NCBI RefSeq assembly: GCF_002895435.1
Contig: NZ_POYJ01000006.1
Location: forward strand, 124,001-188,000
DNA length: 64,000 nt
Direction of reading: 5' to 3'
From: Aquimarina sediminis
GTDB taxonomy: Bacteria; Bacteroidota; Bacteroidia; Flavobacteriales; Flavobacteriaceae
Positions 18,183 to 26,531 of the stretch are shown here, piece after piece (within the stretch, counting starts at the first letter, position 1; each line of letters begins with the position of its first letter). The position numbers and the translations under genes were made by a program. The notes below the pieces were generated by a model. It made no database searches and was not told the origin of the DNA. It saw nothing but the letters and a program-made list of their open reading frames with translations.

Positions 18183-19556
18183 TTATTTATTACTTAATAC
18201 AACTTCACTATATTTAGCGTTAATTGTAATCATTTTATCTGTACTTCTCGTATTTTGGAATCCATTAACAAAAACATTTCCAAAGTTTTTTCTGGTATTT
18301 ATTTCGAGAGTTTTGGGTAAAGAAATTATGCTTTGTGCTCCACTATATGACAAATTAAATGCTGTCTCAGGTAAATTTAATTTAAAATCGCTGTTTTGAA
18401 CGACTAGATCCAATGTAGAAAAAGACTCTCCTAGATTAGCTATATTAATTACTCCAAAACTTGCTGAAATTGCTCCATTTTCATCCAGTTGTTGTATAAA
18501 AATATTACTAGAATCAGCATTAACAAGAAGGTTTTTTGCATTTTGTATTCTACAATTCTTAACATAATTTACAACCAACCTACCATTATTCCATTGACGA
18601 ACAAAAACAGGGGAATAAGAAGCTTTTATAAAAGTTTGATCTCCATCAATAATATTCGCAGAGAGCTTAGTATGTGACAAAGATGCTCTTACATTTTTAG
18701 ATTTTTCTGCCAATTGTACATCACCGTGGCGTATATTAAGTCTTAATCTGGCTTCTACAGGCATATGTACTTTTATAACTTTACTAGTACCTTTGGTATT
18801 TATTTTACTTGTTGTATATCTATAAACGGTTACATTAGTGGCTCCATCTTGTTGATTTTCTACATCTTTTACAAGTTGAGCTGCCCAGGCATCCATTTTT
18901 TTACCATATTGCTCTCCCCATGTCTCTAAATGAATCTCCATCTTACCTGATGGTACTTTTGTAGCGTTGTTTTCAAACTGTTTTGCCCATTTTTGTTTCT
19001 CCTTATTTACATCATCATTAAATTTATCTCGTATTTGACTCTCCCATTGTTGAATATACTTCTCATCTTTTTGAGCACTACTTCCATTACTATAGTTTAC
19101 ATTAGAAAGATTATCAGATAGTGCACTAGGCATAGGATTTTTTGTAATATTCTCCATAAGAGGACCTAACATATCTGCTATAGCAGGTTCTAATCTACTT
19201 AATTCTTGCAAATCATTTCTACCCATTCTAACATTAGAAGCAGTTACTTTTCTACTCCATAAATTACCTGCAGTAGAATTTATAATTACTTCTTTATCAT
19301 TTCCTGTTAGATTTACTTGCCAGCTTTCTAATATTCGCTTACTATTTTCGTTAGAAGGGTCTCCCTCCAAATAAGCTTCTACTTCTACCGTATTTTTATT
19401 CCAGGTTTCAAAAATAATATTGGTATGACTCGTATTAAGAGTAACTACAACATCATCATTTACTGCAAGTTGTTCGCTTAATTTATTTTGTTTTTCCTGA
19501 GCAAATACTCCCGTACAGAGTACACTTAGTGCAACAATATTAAGCTTGTATCTCAT
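18183..19556 (-). CDS. Secreted DUF4097-like beta-helix protein
   Basis: Protein of about 457 aa with signal peptide MRYKLNIVALSVLCTGVFAQ. I chose the ATG at 19556 because translation from 19574 only adds six residues before this signal. The first part (LNTSHTNIIFETWNKNTVEVEA) and the C-terminal third (ASLSHTKLSANIIDGDQTF and later DFKLNLPETAFNLSYSG) fit the DUF4097/putative adhesin beta-solenoid family. A long polar, helical middle region (about residues 95-240) is an insertion. The gene overlaps the anti-sigma-like gene, so its product is probably an output or a sensor of this ECF system. Confidence 0.75.
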   Translation of the reverse strand: MRYKLNIVALSVLCTGVFAQEKQNKLSEQLAVNDDVVVTLNTSHTNIIFETWNKNTVEVEAYLEGDPSNENSKRILESWQVNLTGNDKEVIINSTAGNLWSRKVTASNVRMGRNDLQELSRLEPAIADMLGPLMENITKNPMPSALSDNLSNVNYSNGSSAQKDEKYIQQWESQIRDKFNDDVNKEKQKWAKQFENNATKVPSGKMEIHLETWGEQYGKKMDAWAAQLVKDVENQQDGATNVTVYRYTTSKINTKGTSKVIKVHMPVEARLRLNIRHGDVQLAEKSKNVRASLSHTKLSANIIDGDQTFIKASYSPVFVRQWNNGRLVVNYVKNCRIQNAKNLLVNADSSNIFIQQLDENGAISASFGVINIANLGESFSTLDLVVQNSDFKLNLPETAFNLSYSGAQSIISLPKTLEINTRKNFGNVFVNGFQNTRSTDKMITINAKYSEVVLSNK

Positions 19557-20148
19557 TGTAATTTTCATTTTCAATACTCTCTAATTCTTTTAGTCTATTT
19601 TTTAATCTATTTAAAAGAGATAATCTTATTTTCAGATTCTCCATCATAGCTTCTACACTTTGCACATTTGGTCCTACATCAATCAATTCTTTATTAAGTC
19701 GCTGATACTCTTTATCCAAATTATCTAATCTTGCCATAAATCCTTCAACTAACTCTCTATTCGTATCATCAATAGTAATTTTTGATAATTGCACCTTTAT
19801 ACTAGTCAACATATTATTTTCATATGTTTCGTATTGTGGAGATATTTCTGCCAACGGCGAAGATTGTTTATTTAGTAATACAGTAGAGTTCTTCACTGTA
19901 TTATCAACATTTACCACTTCTGTTCCTTCTACCTTATTACTATCAAACTGATTATAAGTTAATAGGGATACAGAAAAAATTACAACCACACTTGCGGCAA
20001 TTTTAAGCCAGTTGTATGTAGAACTCCTATTTCTTTTAGGAAGTTCTTTTTCTAGCCTAGACATAAACCGTTGTTGATGTCCTTCATTTATTTGCTCAGA
20101 AGGAATCCGTTTATCTTGTTTCAATAGCTCTCTAATATCCTGTGCCAT
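19540..20148 (-). CDS. Putative anti-sigma-like membrane protein
   Basis: A 202-aa protein with a cytoplasmic N-terminus (AQDIRELLKQDKRIPSEQIN), one transmembrane segment (about 46-63, WLKIAASVVVIFSVSLLTY) and a periplasmic part. That part ends in a coiled coil of about 60 residues (LDNLDKEYQRLNKELID through LLNRLKNRLKELESI). It overlaps the sigma gene by 17 bp upstream and the DUF4097-like gene downstream. The topology fits a single-pass anti-sigma regulator, but no known anti-sigma domain is recognisable, so the role is inferred from position. Confidence 0.65.
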   Translation of the reverse strand: MAQDIRELLKQDKRIPSEQINEGHQQRFMSRLEKELPKRNRSSTYNWLKIAASVVVIFSVSLLTYNQFDSNKVEGTEVVNVDNTVKNSTVLLNKQSSPLAEISPQYETYENNMLTSIKVQLSKITIDDTNRELVEGFMARLDNLDKEYQRLNKELIDVGPNVQSVEAMMENLKIRLSLLNRLKNRLKELESIENENYNEIQA

Positions 20149-20677
20149 CTCTCAGGTGTTTTAATTGTTCTTGTAGTTGTTTTTTTCCTCTATGCACTAA
20201 TGTTCTTGAAGAAACGGGTGTAATATCCAAGATTTCACTAATCTCATTATGATCATACCCTTCTATCAAAAAGAGCATTACTGCATATTTATATTTTTCT
20301 GGTAATTTTTCAATTGCCTTTTTTACTTCATCTACTGTCACAGAATCTGATACTGACCAGTCATTCTGTTCTTCAACCGTAGTCATAACTTGTTCATTAA
20401 TCGCAACCATATTCATTTTCTTAGCTTTAAGCATATCAATGCTTTTATTAATTACAATTCGTTTAAGCCAAGCTCCAAAAGTTACATCTCCTGTAAATTG
20501 ATGAAGTCTAGTAAATGCCTTAATGAAAGATTCCTGCATAGCCTCCTCTGCCTCAAATGGATCTTTAAGAAAACGCAATGCTACATAATACATACCGTCA
20601 CAGTACTTATTATAGAGTTTCATCTGCGCTCTACGATCGTTAGTTCTACATTGTTCTATTAGCTCGCTTTGTAACAA
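20132..20677 (-). CDS. RNA polymerase sigma factor, ECF family
   Basis: A 181-aa ECF sigma factor. Region 2 includes YCDGMYYVALRFLKDPFEAE and the motif ESFIKAFTRLHQFTGDVTFG. Region 4 is LPEKYKYAVMLFLIEGYDHN through SRTLVHRGKKQLQEQL. The 311 bp upstream (20678-20988), shared with the divergent DUF2911 gene, is AT-rich; I see no clear -7 box or hairpin in it. It heads a three-gene operon with overlapping reading frames. Confidence 0.93.
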   Translation of the reverse strand: MLQSELIEQCRTNDRRAQMKLYNKYCDGMYYVALRFLKDPFEAEEAMQESFIKAFTRLHQFTGDVTFGAWLKRIVINKSIDMLKAKKMNMVAINEQVMTTVEEQNDWSVSDSVTVDEVKKAIEKLPEKYKYAVMLFLIEGYDHNEISEILDITPVSSRTLVHRGKKQLQEQLKHLRDGTGY

Positions 20678-20988
20678 ACTTTCTTTTATTTGGGTTAGTG
20701 ATTAATATTTAAAACAGTTTTAAATGGTATTCATTTATATAGACGTAAACAAATATTCCTTGTTGCAAAATTATGCATAAAAATCGTACCTAATCAACAA
20801 AATACTGAAAACCAAAGAATTAACATTTAAAAACTTTTCTTTAACTGCTTTATTATCAAAGTGATTGCATTCTTAATATGTAGATAAGAAGTATCTGTAA
20901 TATTTGTTGTAGTTAAAGACTATTATTTTATGAATCTTTAAACACGTACCTAAGCCTTAAAAGGGTTATATTTAAAACTAAAAAAAAC

Positions 20989-21546
20989 ATGATGCCAAAA
21001 CTCTTAAAACGAACAGCTCTTATTTTATTAGGGCTAGTAGTAATTGGATTTGCAGGAATCTATTTTATGAAACAAAACACCAAAAAGCATAGTCCAGAAG
21101 AAACAATTACTCATACCGCAAAAGATGCTACTTTTTCTGTGTTCTACAATAGACCTTATAAAAACAATAGAGAAATTTTTGGAGATTTAGTTCCATATAA
21201 TGAGGTTTGGAGAACAGGAGCCAATGAACCCACTACATTTACGACCGATAAAGATGTTCTTGTTGATGGTACAATATTAAAAGCCGGTACGTATTCATTA
21301 TGGACCATTCCTAATCCTAAGTCGTGGAAAGTAATTTTTAATACTAAAGAATACGATTGGGGAGTACATATGGACGGCACTTCAAAACGAGACGCGACAT
21401 ATGACGCCCTTGTTGTTGAAGTCCCCACGCAACCATTATTAAATATAGTAGAGCAGTTTTCTATCTATTTTGAAAATGCCAATGACTTTACCATATTGTA
21501 TCTTGCGTGGGATAGAACAGCTATTGCAATTCCTATTAAGTTATAG
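20989..21546 (+). CDS. DUF2911 family protein with N-terminal membrane anchor
   Basis: Protein of 185 aa. A hydrophobic segment at residues 9-26 (TALILLGLVVIGFAGIYF) anchors or exports it. The rest matches the Bacteroidota DUF2911 family: FSVFYNRPYKNNREIFGDLV, VWRTGANEPTTFTTDKDVL, LKAGTYSLWTIPN, and a C-terminal AWDRT. The fold is probably a beta sandwich in the periplasm. No biochemical role is established. It starts a plus-strand pair with meaB, 82 bp downstream. Confidence 0.85.
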   Translation: MMPKLLKRTALILLGLVVIGFAGIYFMKQNTKKHSPEETITHTAKDATFSVFYNRPYKNNREIFGDLVPYNEVWRTGANEPTTFTTDKDVLVDGTILKAGTYSLWTIPNPKSWKVIFNTKEYDWGVHMDGTSKRDATYDALVVEVPTQPLLNIVEQFSIYFENANDFTILYLAWDRTAIAIPIKL

Positions 21547-21605
21547 GGAATATTCTCTATACATTACATATCCTATAATTTTTATAGGTTTCTAAAATGA
21601 ATTTA

Positions 21606-21613
21606 TAACTTTG
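21606..21613 (+). promoter_or_regulatory. -7 box upstream of meaB
   Basis: TAACTTTG matches TAnnTTTG and lies 15 nt before the GTG start of meaB, so the leader would be very short. The -33 region is unclear. Confidence 0.45.
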
Positions 21614-21628
21614 TCATAAAGTAATTCT

Positions 21629-22717
21629 GTGCCAAAAGATTCTACCAAACATACCAACCCTTCTTCAAAAGTACCGCCTAACACCAGTAATCAAGCGATT
21701 AATCGGTTTAAAAAATTACAGCAAAAAGAAATCTTAATCGACACTATTTTTAAGGCGATTATTGCCAAGGATACAGCTGCATTAAGCAAGGGGATTACAC
21801 TTATAGAAAGTGCCCAGAAGAATCACACAAAAAAAGCGCAACAACTTATCGAGAAGTGTCTCCCATATGCCAATAACTCTATACGAATAGGAATAACGGG
21901 AGTTCCTGGAGTTGGTAAAAGTACTTTTATCGAGGCTTTGGGTAATCTATTAATAGAACAAGGGAAAAAAGTAGCTGTTTTAGCAGTAGATCCCAGTAGT
22001 ACGATCTCTCACGGAAGTATCTTAGGAGATAAGACCCGTATGGAATCTTTGGTAAGGTCTACAGAAGCTTTTATACGCCCTTCTCCTTCTGGTAAATCTC
22101 TGGGGGGTGTTGCCCAAAAAACCCGAGAGTCTATTATCCTATGTGAGGCAGCTGGATATGATGTAATTATTATTGAAACAGTAGGCGTAGGTCAGAGTGA
22201 AACTGCAGTGCACAGTATGGTAGATTTTTTCTTATTGCTAAAACTAGCAGGTGCAGGTGATGAATTACAAGGTATTAAGAGAGGTATCATCGAGATGGCT
22301 GATGCTTTGGTAATCAACAAGGCTGATGGTGATAATTTGCTGCGTGCCCAAAAAGCTAAAAATCAGTTTAGAAAAGCCCTACATCTTTATCCTCTTTCAG
22401 AAAACGATTGGTCTCCAGAAGTATTAACCTGTAGTGCGCTAGAGGGTAACGGCATCAATGATATCTGGGGAATGATTATGAAATTCCTGAAAATCACTTC
22501 TGAAAATGGATTCTTTAACAAAAACAGAATCCAACAAAACAAATTCTGGTTGTTACAAACTATAGAAGAACAATTGAAGAGTTCTTTTTATAATAACCCA
22601 GAAGTTAAAGCTATTTTGGATTCAAAGATCGAAGCCGTACAACAACACAAAATCACTCCTTTTGCAGCTGCTAGGCACCTATTGGATTTAAACAAAAAAC
22701 GTAAAAACACTGAATAA
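21629..22717 (+). CDS. meaB: Methylmalonyl-CoA mutase-associated GTPase MeaB
   Basis: G3E-family P-loop GTPase that protects and reloads adenosylcobalamin-dependent methylmalonyl-CoA mutase. Visible motifs are Walker A GVPGVGKSTFIEALG (about 94-108), the switch/metal motifs VDPSS and GDKTRM, and the base-recognition motif NKADG (about 231). The start is GTG at 21629; no ATG precedes it in frame near the promoter. The length of 362 aa is slightly above the usual 330 because of a polar N-terminus. The mutase genes are not in the window. Confidence 0.93.
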   Translation: MPKDSTKHTNPSSKVPPNTSNQAINRFKKLQQKEILIDTIFKAIIAKDTAALSKGITLIESAQKNHTKKAQQLIEKCLPYANNSIRIGITGVPGVGKSTFIEALGNLLIEQGKKVAVLAVDPSSTISHGSILGDKTRMESLVRSTEAFIRPSPSGKSLGGVAQKTRESIILCEAAGYDVIIIETVGVGQSETAVHSMVDFFLLLKLAGAGDELQGIKRGIIEMADALVINKADGDNLLRAQKAKNQFRKALHLYPLSENDWSPEVLTCSALEGNGINDIWGMIMKFLKITSENGFFNKNRIQQNKFWLLQTIEEQLKSSFYNNPEVKAILDSKIEAVQQHKITPFAAARHLLDLNKKRKNTE

Positions 22718-22776
22718 CATTAGCTATATTTCCATAAAAACCTTGTTCTTATAAAGTTAGCCCTCTGTTCTAAAAA

Positions 22777-23061
22777 CTACAAAGGCAACTCTACAAGTCT
22801 TATGTCGTTTCTATTCTGTAGATATTTAGCTCCTGCTCTTACTGCTGCAGCTTTTGCAGAATTCTTCTTAATATTGATAATACTGGTTTTATGAGGATAA
22901 GAAGATTGAATATTTTCTAATTTATCTATGGATTTATTTTTGCTCCCGTCGTTTACAAAACATAAATGAAAATCATTTTCTTTTTGTATAAAATTTAGAA
23001 ACACAGTGATATCAAAACTCTTATCTTTATTGTTACAAGGTATAATAATTCCGGTTTTCAT
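22777..23061 (-). pseudogene. Truncated family 2 glycosyltransferase
   Basis: The 94 codons match only the N-terminus of a GT2 enzyme: MKTGIIIPCNNKDKSFDITV, HLCFVNDGSKNKSIDKLENI and KAAAVRAGAKYLQNRNDIR. The nucleotide-sugar Asp of FVNDGS is present. The frame stops right where the DxD metal-binding motif and the catalytic half should follow (complete enzymes are 230 aa or more). No continuation is seen downstream. It is a 3'-deleted pseudogene; a short functional protein is unlikely. Confidence 0.7.
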
Positions 23062-23250
23062 AATAGGTTTTTTTGAGGTTTATATCTCAAAAGTAAGTAG
23101 GATTTCTTCCTGACGAAGAGATATTCCGTTGAAAAGAAAACTACTATAGACCAGCAGTTTTTATCTTACGATAAGTTGATATTCAAATTTTAAAAAACTA
23201 TACATTAGATTTGTGTATCCTTAACTTGAAATAGTCCTCCTTTGGATGAT

Positions 23251-24516
23251 CTATAATTCTTCTTTTTTATGTTTTTTCAGGTTAAATCGATACACATAGC
23301 CTAGACTAAGTTCAGAAAAATCTGCCTGCCCTAAATTCGAATTAATATGCACACCAAGAAAGAGATTGTTTTTATACAACTTGTACGAATTAAAAAGATA
23401 ATATTTTACCCCTAACCTACTAGAAACAGTTTGTTTTACTTTATAATATGAGTTTAGCTCTCCTAACCTAACATATTCATTGTTATAAAAATATCCCTGA
23501 CTAAGTTGCCAATCCACTTTATAAAAAGGTTTGTAAATATTTATACCTATATCAAACTCTATCCCTACATGTCCTATAAAAAGCTCGGCAGTGGTGAAAA
23601 AACCAAAATTTGTAGCATATCGATATGGATTTTCTCTAAAAAAAGAATATTGATCCTGTACAAGTTCTAGATTCTCATTAATATAATTATAATAATGCTC
23701 ATAAAACCGATAATAAAACCCTGCTCCAAACTTAAAATTTCTATTAATAATCTTGCCAGAAGAAGCCGCTACAGAATACACTTCTCTTTTATCATTAAAA
23801 ACACGAGAAAGAACATTTTGCCCGATACCTGTTCTTAAAGAAAAATATAACTGGGAATATCTATTCTTATCTTGCCTTTTCTTTTTTATTTGTTCTTCAA
23901 AATTGTCTGGTTCTCGTCCTATACTTGATGATAAGCTAAACAAAAAAGAATTTAACCCTTGATTAGGTAGTCTTGTATGACCGTTAGAGTAATGAGTATA
24001 TCCAAGTCCCAAGCGCCAGTTTACCGATTGCCTTTTCAATAGATCATAATAAAAAAATGACCTAAAAAACCAATTAAATCTTGTAGTTACCGCCTGATTA
24101 AGAGGGTTAAGCTCTGGGTCAAATTGTGTATCAATGTATGCTGCGCCTATACCAACATTCAAATTCCATCTACTAGATTTTTTTCTAAACAGCCCTGTTT
24201 CAATATAAGGCATCAATACATAGGCCATGCCAATTTTTTCAGAATTTCCAAAATCTGTTATTCCAAAAGAAACACCAGTTTTTGGAGCACTCAATCCAAT
24301 GGTCCATTGCTTATCTATTGTATTATTATAGCTTCCGAGGCTAACGAAAAAAGATTTTTGAAGCTTCGATTTAGGGAAACCAGTATTTGCTTCCATTGTT
24401 TTACCTAACAAGAATTCTGGTACTATAAAAATATGATCATATTTTTCGGCAGGCTCCTGTCCATATATATGTATCCCAACAAAAAATAGAAGCAAGTAGT
24501 ATTTGAAATACTTCAT
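23251..24516 (-). CDS. PagL-like lipid A 3-O-deacylase / acyloxyacyl hydrolase family outer membrane protein
   Basis: Protein of 421 aa with signal peptide (residues 1-20, ending IYGQ) and alternating beta-strand pattern through the whole length. The motif GYTHYSNGHTRLPNQGLNS (His175, Ser177) matches the catalytic His-x-Ser of PagL-type lipid A deacylases. A Glu expected for the triad is not identified with certainty. The second half (from about 215) adds another series of strands, so it is about twice the length of Pseudomonas PagL. It probably edits lipid A at the outer membrane. Confidence 0.75.
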   Translation of the reverse strand: MKYFKYYLLLFFVGIHIYGQEPAEKYDHIFIVPEFLLGKTMEANTGFPKSKLQKSFFVSLGSYNNTIDKQWTIGLSAPKTGVSFGITDFGNSEKIGMAYVLMPYIETGLFRKKSSRWNLNVGIGAAYIDTQFDPELNPLNQAVTTRFNWFFRSFFYYDLLKRQSVNWRLGLGYTHYSNGHTRLPNQGLNSFLFSLSSSIGREPDNFEEQIKKKRQDKNRYSQLYFSLRTGIGQNVLSRVFNDKREVYSVAASSGKIINRNFKFGAGFYYRFYEHYYNYINENLELVQDQYSFFRENPYRYATNFGFFTTAELFIGHVGIEFDIGINIYKPFYKVDWQLSQGYFYNNEYVRLGELNSYYKVKQTVSSRLGVKYYLFNSYKLYKNNLFLGVHINSNLGQADFSELSLGYVYRFNLKKHKKEEL

Positions 24517-24733
24517 CTATATTTTCCTTACTTATAAGAATATCCCCTTAGAGCATGTTTAGACGGTATACAAGTACTTATATCAGGTCAAAAAACTCTA
24601 CTCATAATAAAAACCTCAACACAACACCAACTAACATATCTATGAAGTTTTTGTTAAAACTATTAAAATTATTCAAACCATAAAGCTTTTAACTCCGTAT
24701 TTTTTAACAAAAAATATATTTGACATATACTTT

Positions 24734-25102
24734 CTATTCTTTGGGATTACCTTTTTTTTGTTTTTCGATAAAGTTTTCGATTTCTGTAATTTGATTCAAT
24801 GGTAGGTCAAGAAGTAACTTGTTAAGCCTGGTGGCATAGGATGCATCTTTTGCTTTAATAGTCTGTAAAGCACAGTTTTTGGTATTTTTTTGGTTTGGAT
24901 CAGGATGCCATTCTAAAAGATCATTTGGTGTACAATTAAGAGTCAAACATACCTTCTCCAAAGTATCCAGACGTAATACTTTTACTTCGTTTCTATTCAT
25001 ACTACTTGCCAATCGAGACGAAAATCCGGCATTGACTAAATATGCGTATGGCTTATCAATCCCGCGAGCCTTGAATATATTCTTAAAATTATAACGTAAC
25101 AT
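24734..25102 (-). CDS. XRE-family helix-turn-helix regulator
   Basis: A 122-aa DNA-binding protein. The N-terminal half holds an HTH of the Cro/C1 type: LVNAGFSSRLASSMNRNEVK, then LRLDTLEKVCLTLNCTPNDL and LLEWHPD. The C-terminal half is polar and helical and may dimerise. It is divergent from the structured RNA and small ORF at 25.4-25.8 kb, with about 290 bp between its start and the RNA promoter. It may be their regulator, but no operator was identified. Confidence 0.85.
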   Translation of the reverse strand: MLRYNFKNIFKARGIDKPYAYLVNAGFSSRLASSMNRNEVKVLRLDTLEKVCLTLNCTPNDLLEWHPDPNQKNTKNCALQTIKAKDASYATRLNKLLLDLPLNQITEIENFIEKQKKGNPKE

Positions 25103-25384
25103 AGTCTATAGATGGGTTAATAACCTTATCGGTCATTCTAAGTTTTTTTTATGATAAGTATATGTCTCGAACCTCATAATTGTTACCCTGGTCATTAAAG
25201 AAAGTACTTATAACTATTTCACTAAGGTAAAAAAAGCGATAATCATTTGCGTTTGCACCAAGCCAAAACAAATACTTGAAACATCAAAACTTGTCTTGAC
25301 ACAGTACTTAAAAGCACTAAACTTTTGGTAACGACAAATGTTCTATTTACGATGATCATGTTATATTCTTTTTATGATAAATTG

Positions 25385-25392
25385 TATATTTG
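25385..25392 (+). promoter_or_regulatory. -7 box directly before the structured RNA candidate
   Basis: TATATTTG matches TAnnTTTG. Transcription would begin about 4-6 nt later, which is where the outer stem of the RNA candidate starts. A good -33 TTTG is not seen at the usual distance. Confidence 0.45.
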
Positions 25393-25393
25393 G

Positions 25394-25520
25394 ATCGTCA
25401 ACACATTTTAATAATCGCAATGCGAAAAAATCAAAATCGGTTTAAACAAAAGATATTGGGAAGGCATACGGGTGCAAGTCCCGAGACCAATCTAAGCATT
25501 GCTTGGAATGTGTTGACGGT
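25394..25520 (+). ncRNA. Candidate structured leader RNA (riboswitch-like) with four nested helices
   Basis: Four nested helices can be drawn. The outer stem pairs 25396-25407 (CGTCAACACATT) with 25507-25518 (AATGTGTTGACG), extendable to 14 bp with one G-U. The second pairs GCAATGC (25417-25423) with GCATTGC (25496-25502). The third pairs ATTGG (25455-25459) with CCAAT (25487-25491). The fourth closes hairpin CGGG-TGCAAGT-CCCG (25469-25483), with a loop like a tRNA T-loop. The copy GTCAACACA at 25561-25569, overlapping the ATG of the next ORF, can pair with TGTGTTGAC (25509-25517), the same strand used by the outer stem. This gives two exclusive folds. The GGGAA and GGGTGCAAGTCCC pieces recall cobalamin riboswitches, but the B12 box is missing. 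No known family can be assigned. Confidence 0.5.
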
Positions 25521-25558
25521 GACCTTCCTTCTTTTTATTAACCATAATTCAAATTCTT

Positions 25559-25840
25559 ATGTCAACACAGAATGGTCAAAACAGTTACCAAAATGGTAAT
25601 CACTTGAAAACGGTCAATGATTCAGTTGAATCAAAAACTTCAACACCTTTAACTTCTACTCAGGAAGATTTTTTTGATTATATCCAATTTCATGGAATTG
25701 ATAATTTCATAAAATCATTAAAAATGATTCATGATTTTGCTTTATATCATACAGATTTATGCTTTGATAAAAGTGAAAAAAATGCACTTTTTAATTTAAA
25801 AATCTTGTGGGAAGGATTAGAGAGGATAGCAAAACCTTAA
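25559..25840 (+). CDS. Hypothetical 93-aa protein downstream of the RNA candidate
   Basis: Starts MSTQNGQNSYQNGNHLKTVN, a Gln/Asn/Ser-rich, probably disordered N-terminus. Residues about 35-93 look folded and helical (EDFFDYIQFHGIDNFIKSLK, then ALYHTDLCFDKSEKNALFNL). There is no signal peptide or transmembrane segment. I do not recognise the family. The start codon lies inside a sequence complementary to the upstream RNA, and no clear Shine-Dalgarno is present, so translation may be controlled by RNA folding. A terminator follows directly. Confidence 0.6.
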   Translation: MSTQNGQNSYQNGNHLKTVNDSVESKTSTPLTSTQEDFFDYIQFHGIDNFIKSLKMIHDFALYHTDLCFDKSEKNALFNLKILWEGLERIAKP

Positions 25841-25852
25841 AAAATGTTAATG

Positions 25853-25885
25853 GGAGATCACTATTGGGATAATGATCTCCTTTAA
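25853..25885 (+). terminator. Terminator of the 93-aa ORF
   Basis: GGAGATCA (25853-25860) pairs with TGATCTCC (25873-25880) around an AT-rich loop and is followed by TTTAAATT, a weak U-tract. Confidence 0.6.
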
Positions 25886-25984
25886 ATTAAATATTCTGTA
25901 AATATCACTTTTTACACATAATCCCCAAAGACTCCTATCATACTCCATGCTATCAAAACCAAAGAATTCACTTTTATCATAGGA

Positions 25985-26482
25985 TTACGCAAAAGGGTTT
26001 TCATCAGCTGAAGGGCCATATATCGAAGGTATTTCTACACCTAGAATTCTTAAATACGTGCTTAATTGTCCTCTGTGATGATACCAGTGATTAAGCATCA
26101 AAAAACGTAATAATGTTGGTCTTGACCAATTTATAATTTCTTTTTCTCCGAGCATACAAGACCAATTTTTGGAATCCCAATCGGTAGTAGTAGCATTTAA
26201 TATTTCTAACGCGCTCTTAATACTTTCGTTAAAATTACCTACAATATCTTCCTTATTTTTTGATAAAGGATGTTCTATTAGTATTTCTGCCGACGTTATA
26301 CCGTCATTTGCAAATTTTGCAATTCTCCCAGGAATTGTTGCAACATGAAAAGCAAGCTGTCCTAGAGTCATTGCTTTAGGATGGGGTTGCCAATCGAGTT
26401 TATCTTCTGGAAGAAGCTCTAGAAGTTTCTGGGTAGATGTTTTTTCAAATTCTATCTCTGTTACTAATACTTTTGAACTCAT
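25985..26482 (-). CDS. DinB-family protein
   Basis: Protein of 165 aa with the four-helix DinB/YfiT fold. The metal-binding histidines are visible: LAFHVATIP (about residue 48) and NHWYHHRGQLSTYL (about 131-144). The family includes metal-dependent thiol S-transferases and many stress proteins of unknown substrate. The opening ELLPEDKLDWQPHPKAMTLG is a family hallmark. It is a single gene on the minus strand, 49 bp downstream of the stop-side of the Crp/Fnr gene. Confidence 0.85.
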   Translation of the reverse strand: MSSKVLVTEIEFEKTSTQKLLELLPEDKLDWQPHPKAMTLGQLAFHVATIPGRIAKFANDGITSAEILIEHPLSKNKEDIVGNFNESIKSALEILNATTTDWDSKNWSCMLGEKEIINWSRPTLLRFLMLNHWYHHRGQLSTYLRILGVEIPSIYGPSADENPFA

Positions 26483-26531
26483 TTTTGTATTGTTTTATAA
26501 TTACAATACAAAGTAAATTCATAAGTAATAG

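Noticed and set aside
20678..20988. Promoter or riboswitch between the divergent sigma and DUF2911 genes
   Set aside because: AT-rich sequence with no exact TAnnTTTG box or stable hairpin that I could defend.
9617..22717. A complete methylmalonyl-CoA pathway cluster
   Set aside because: Only the cobalamin adenosyltransferase and MeaB are present, 11 kb apart; no mutase or epimerase gene is in the window.
25394..25520. Cobalamin riboswitch
   Set aside because: GGGAA and GGGTGCAAGTCCC resemble its core, but the B12 box (GCCACTG) and the CCCGCNACTG segment are absent, and the downstream ORF is not a B12 or cobalt gene.
25390..25599. 69-codon ORF across the RNA candidate
   Set aside because: Its sequence follows the RNA helices, has no protein-like pattern, and overlaps the start of the better 93-aa ORF.
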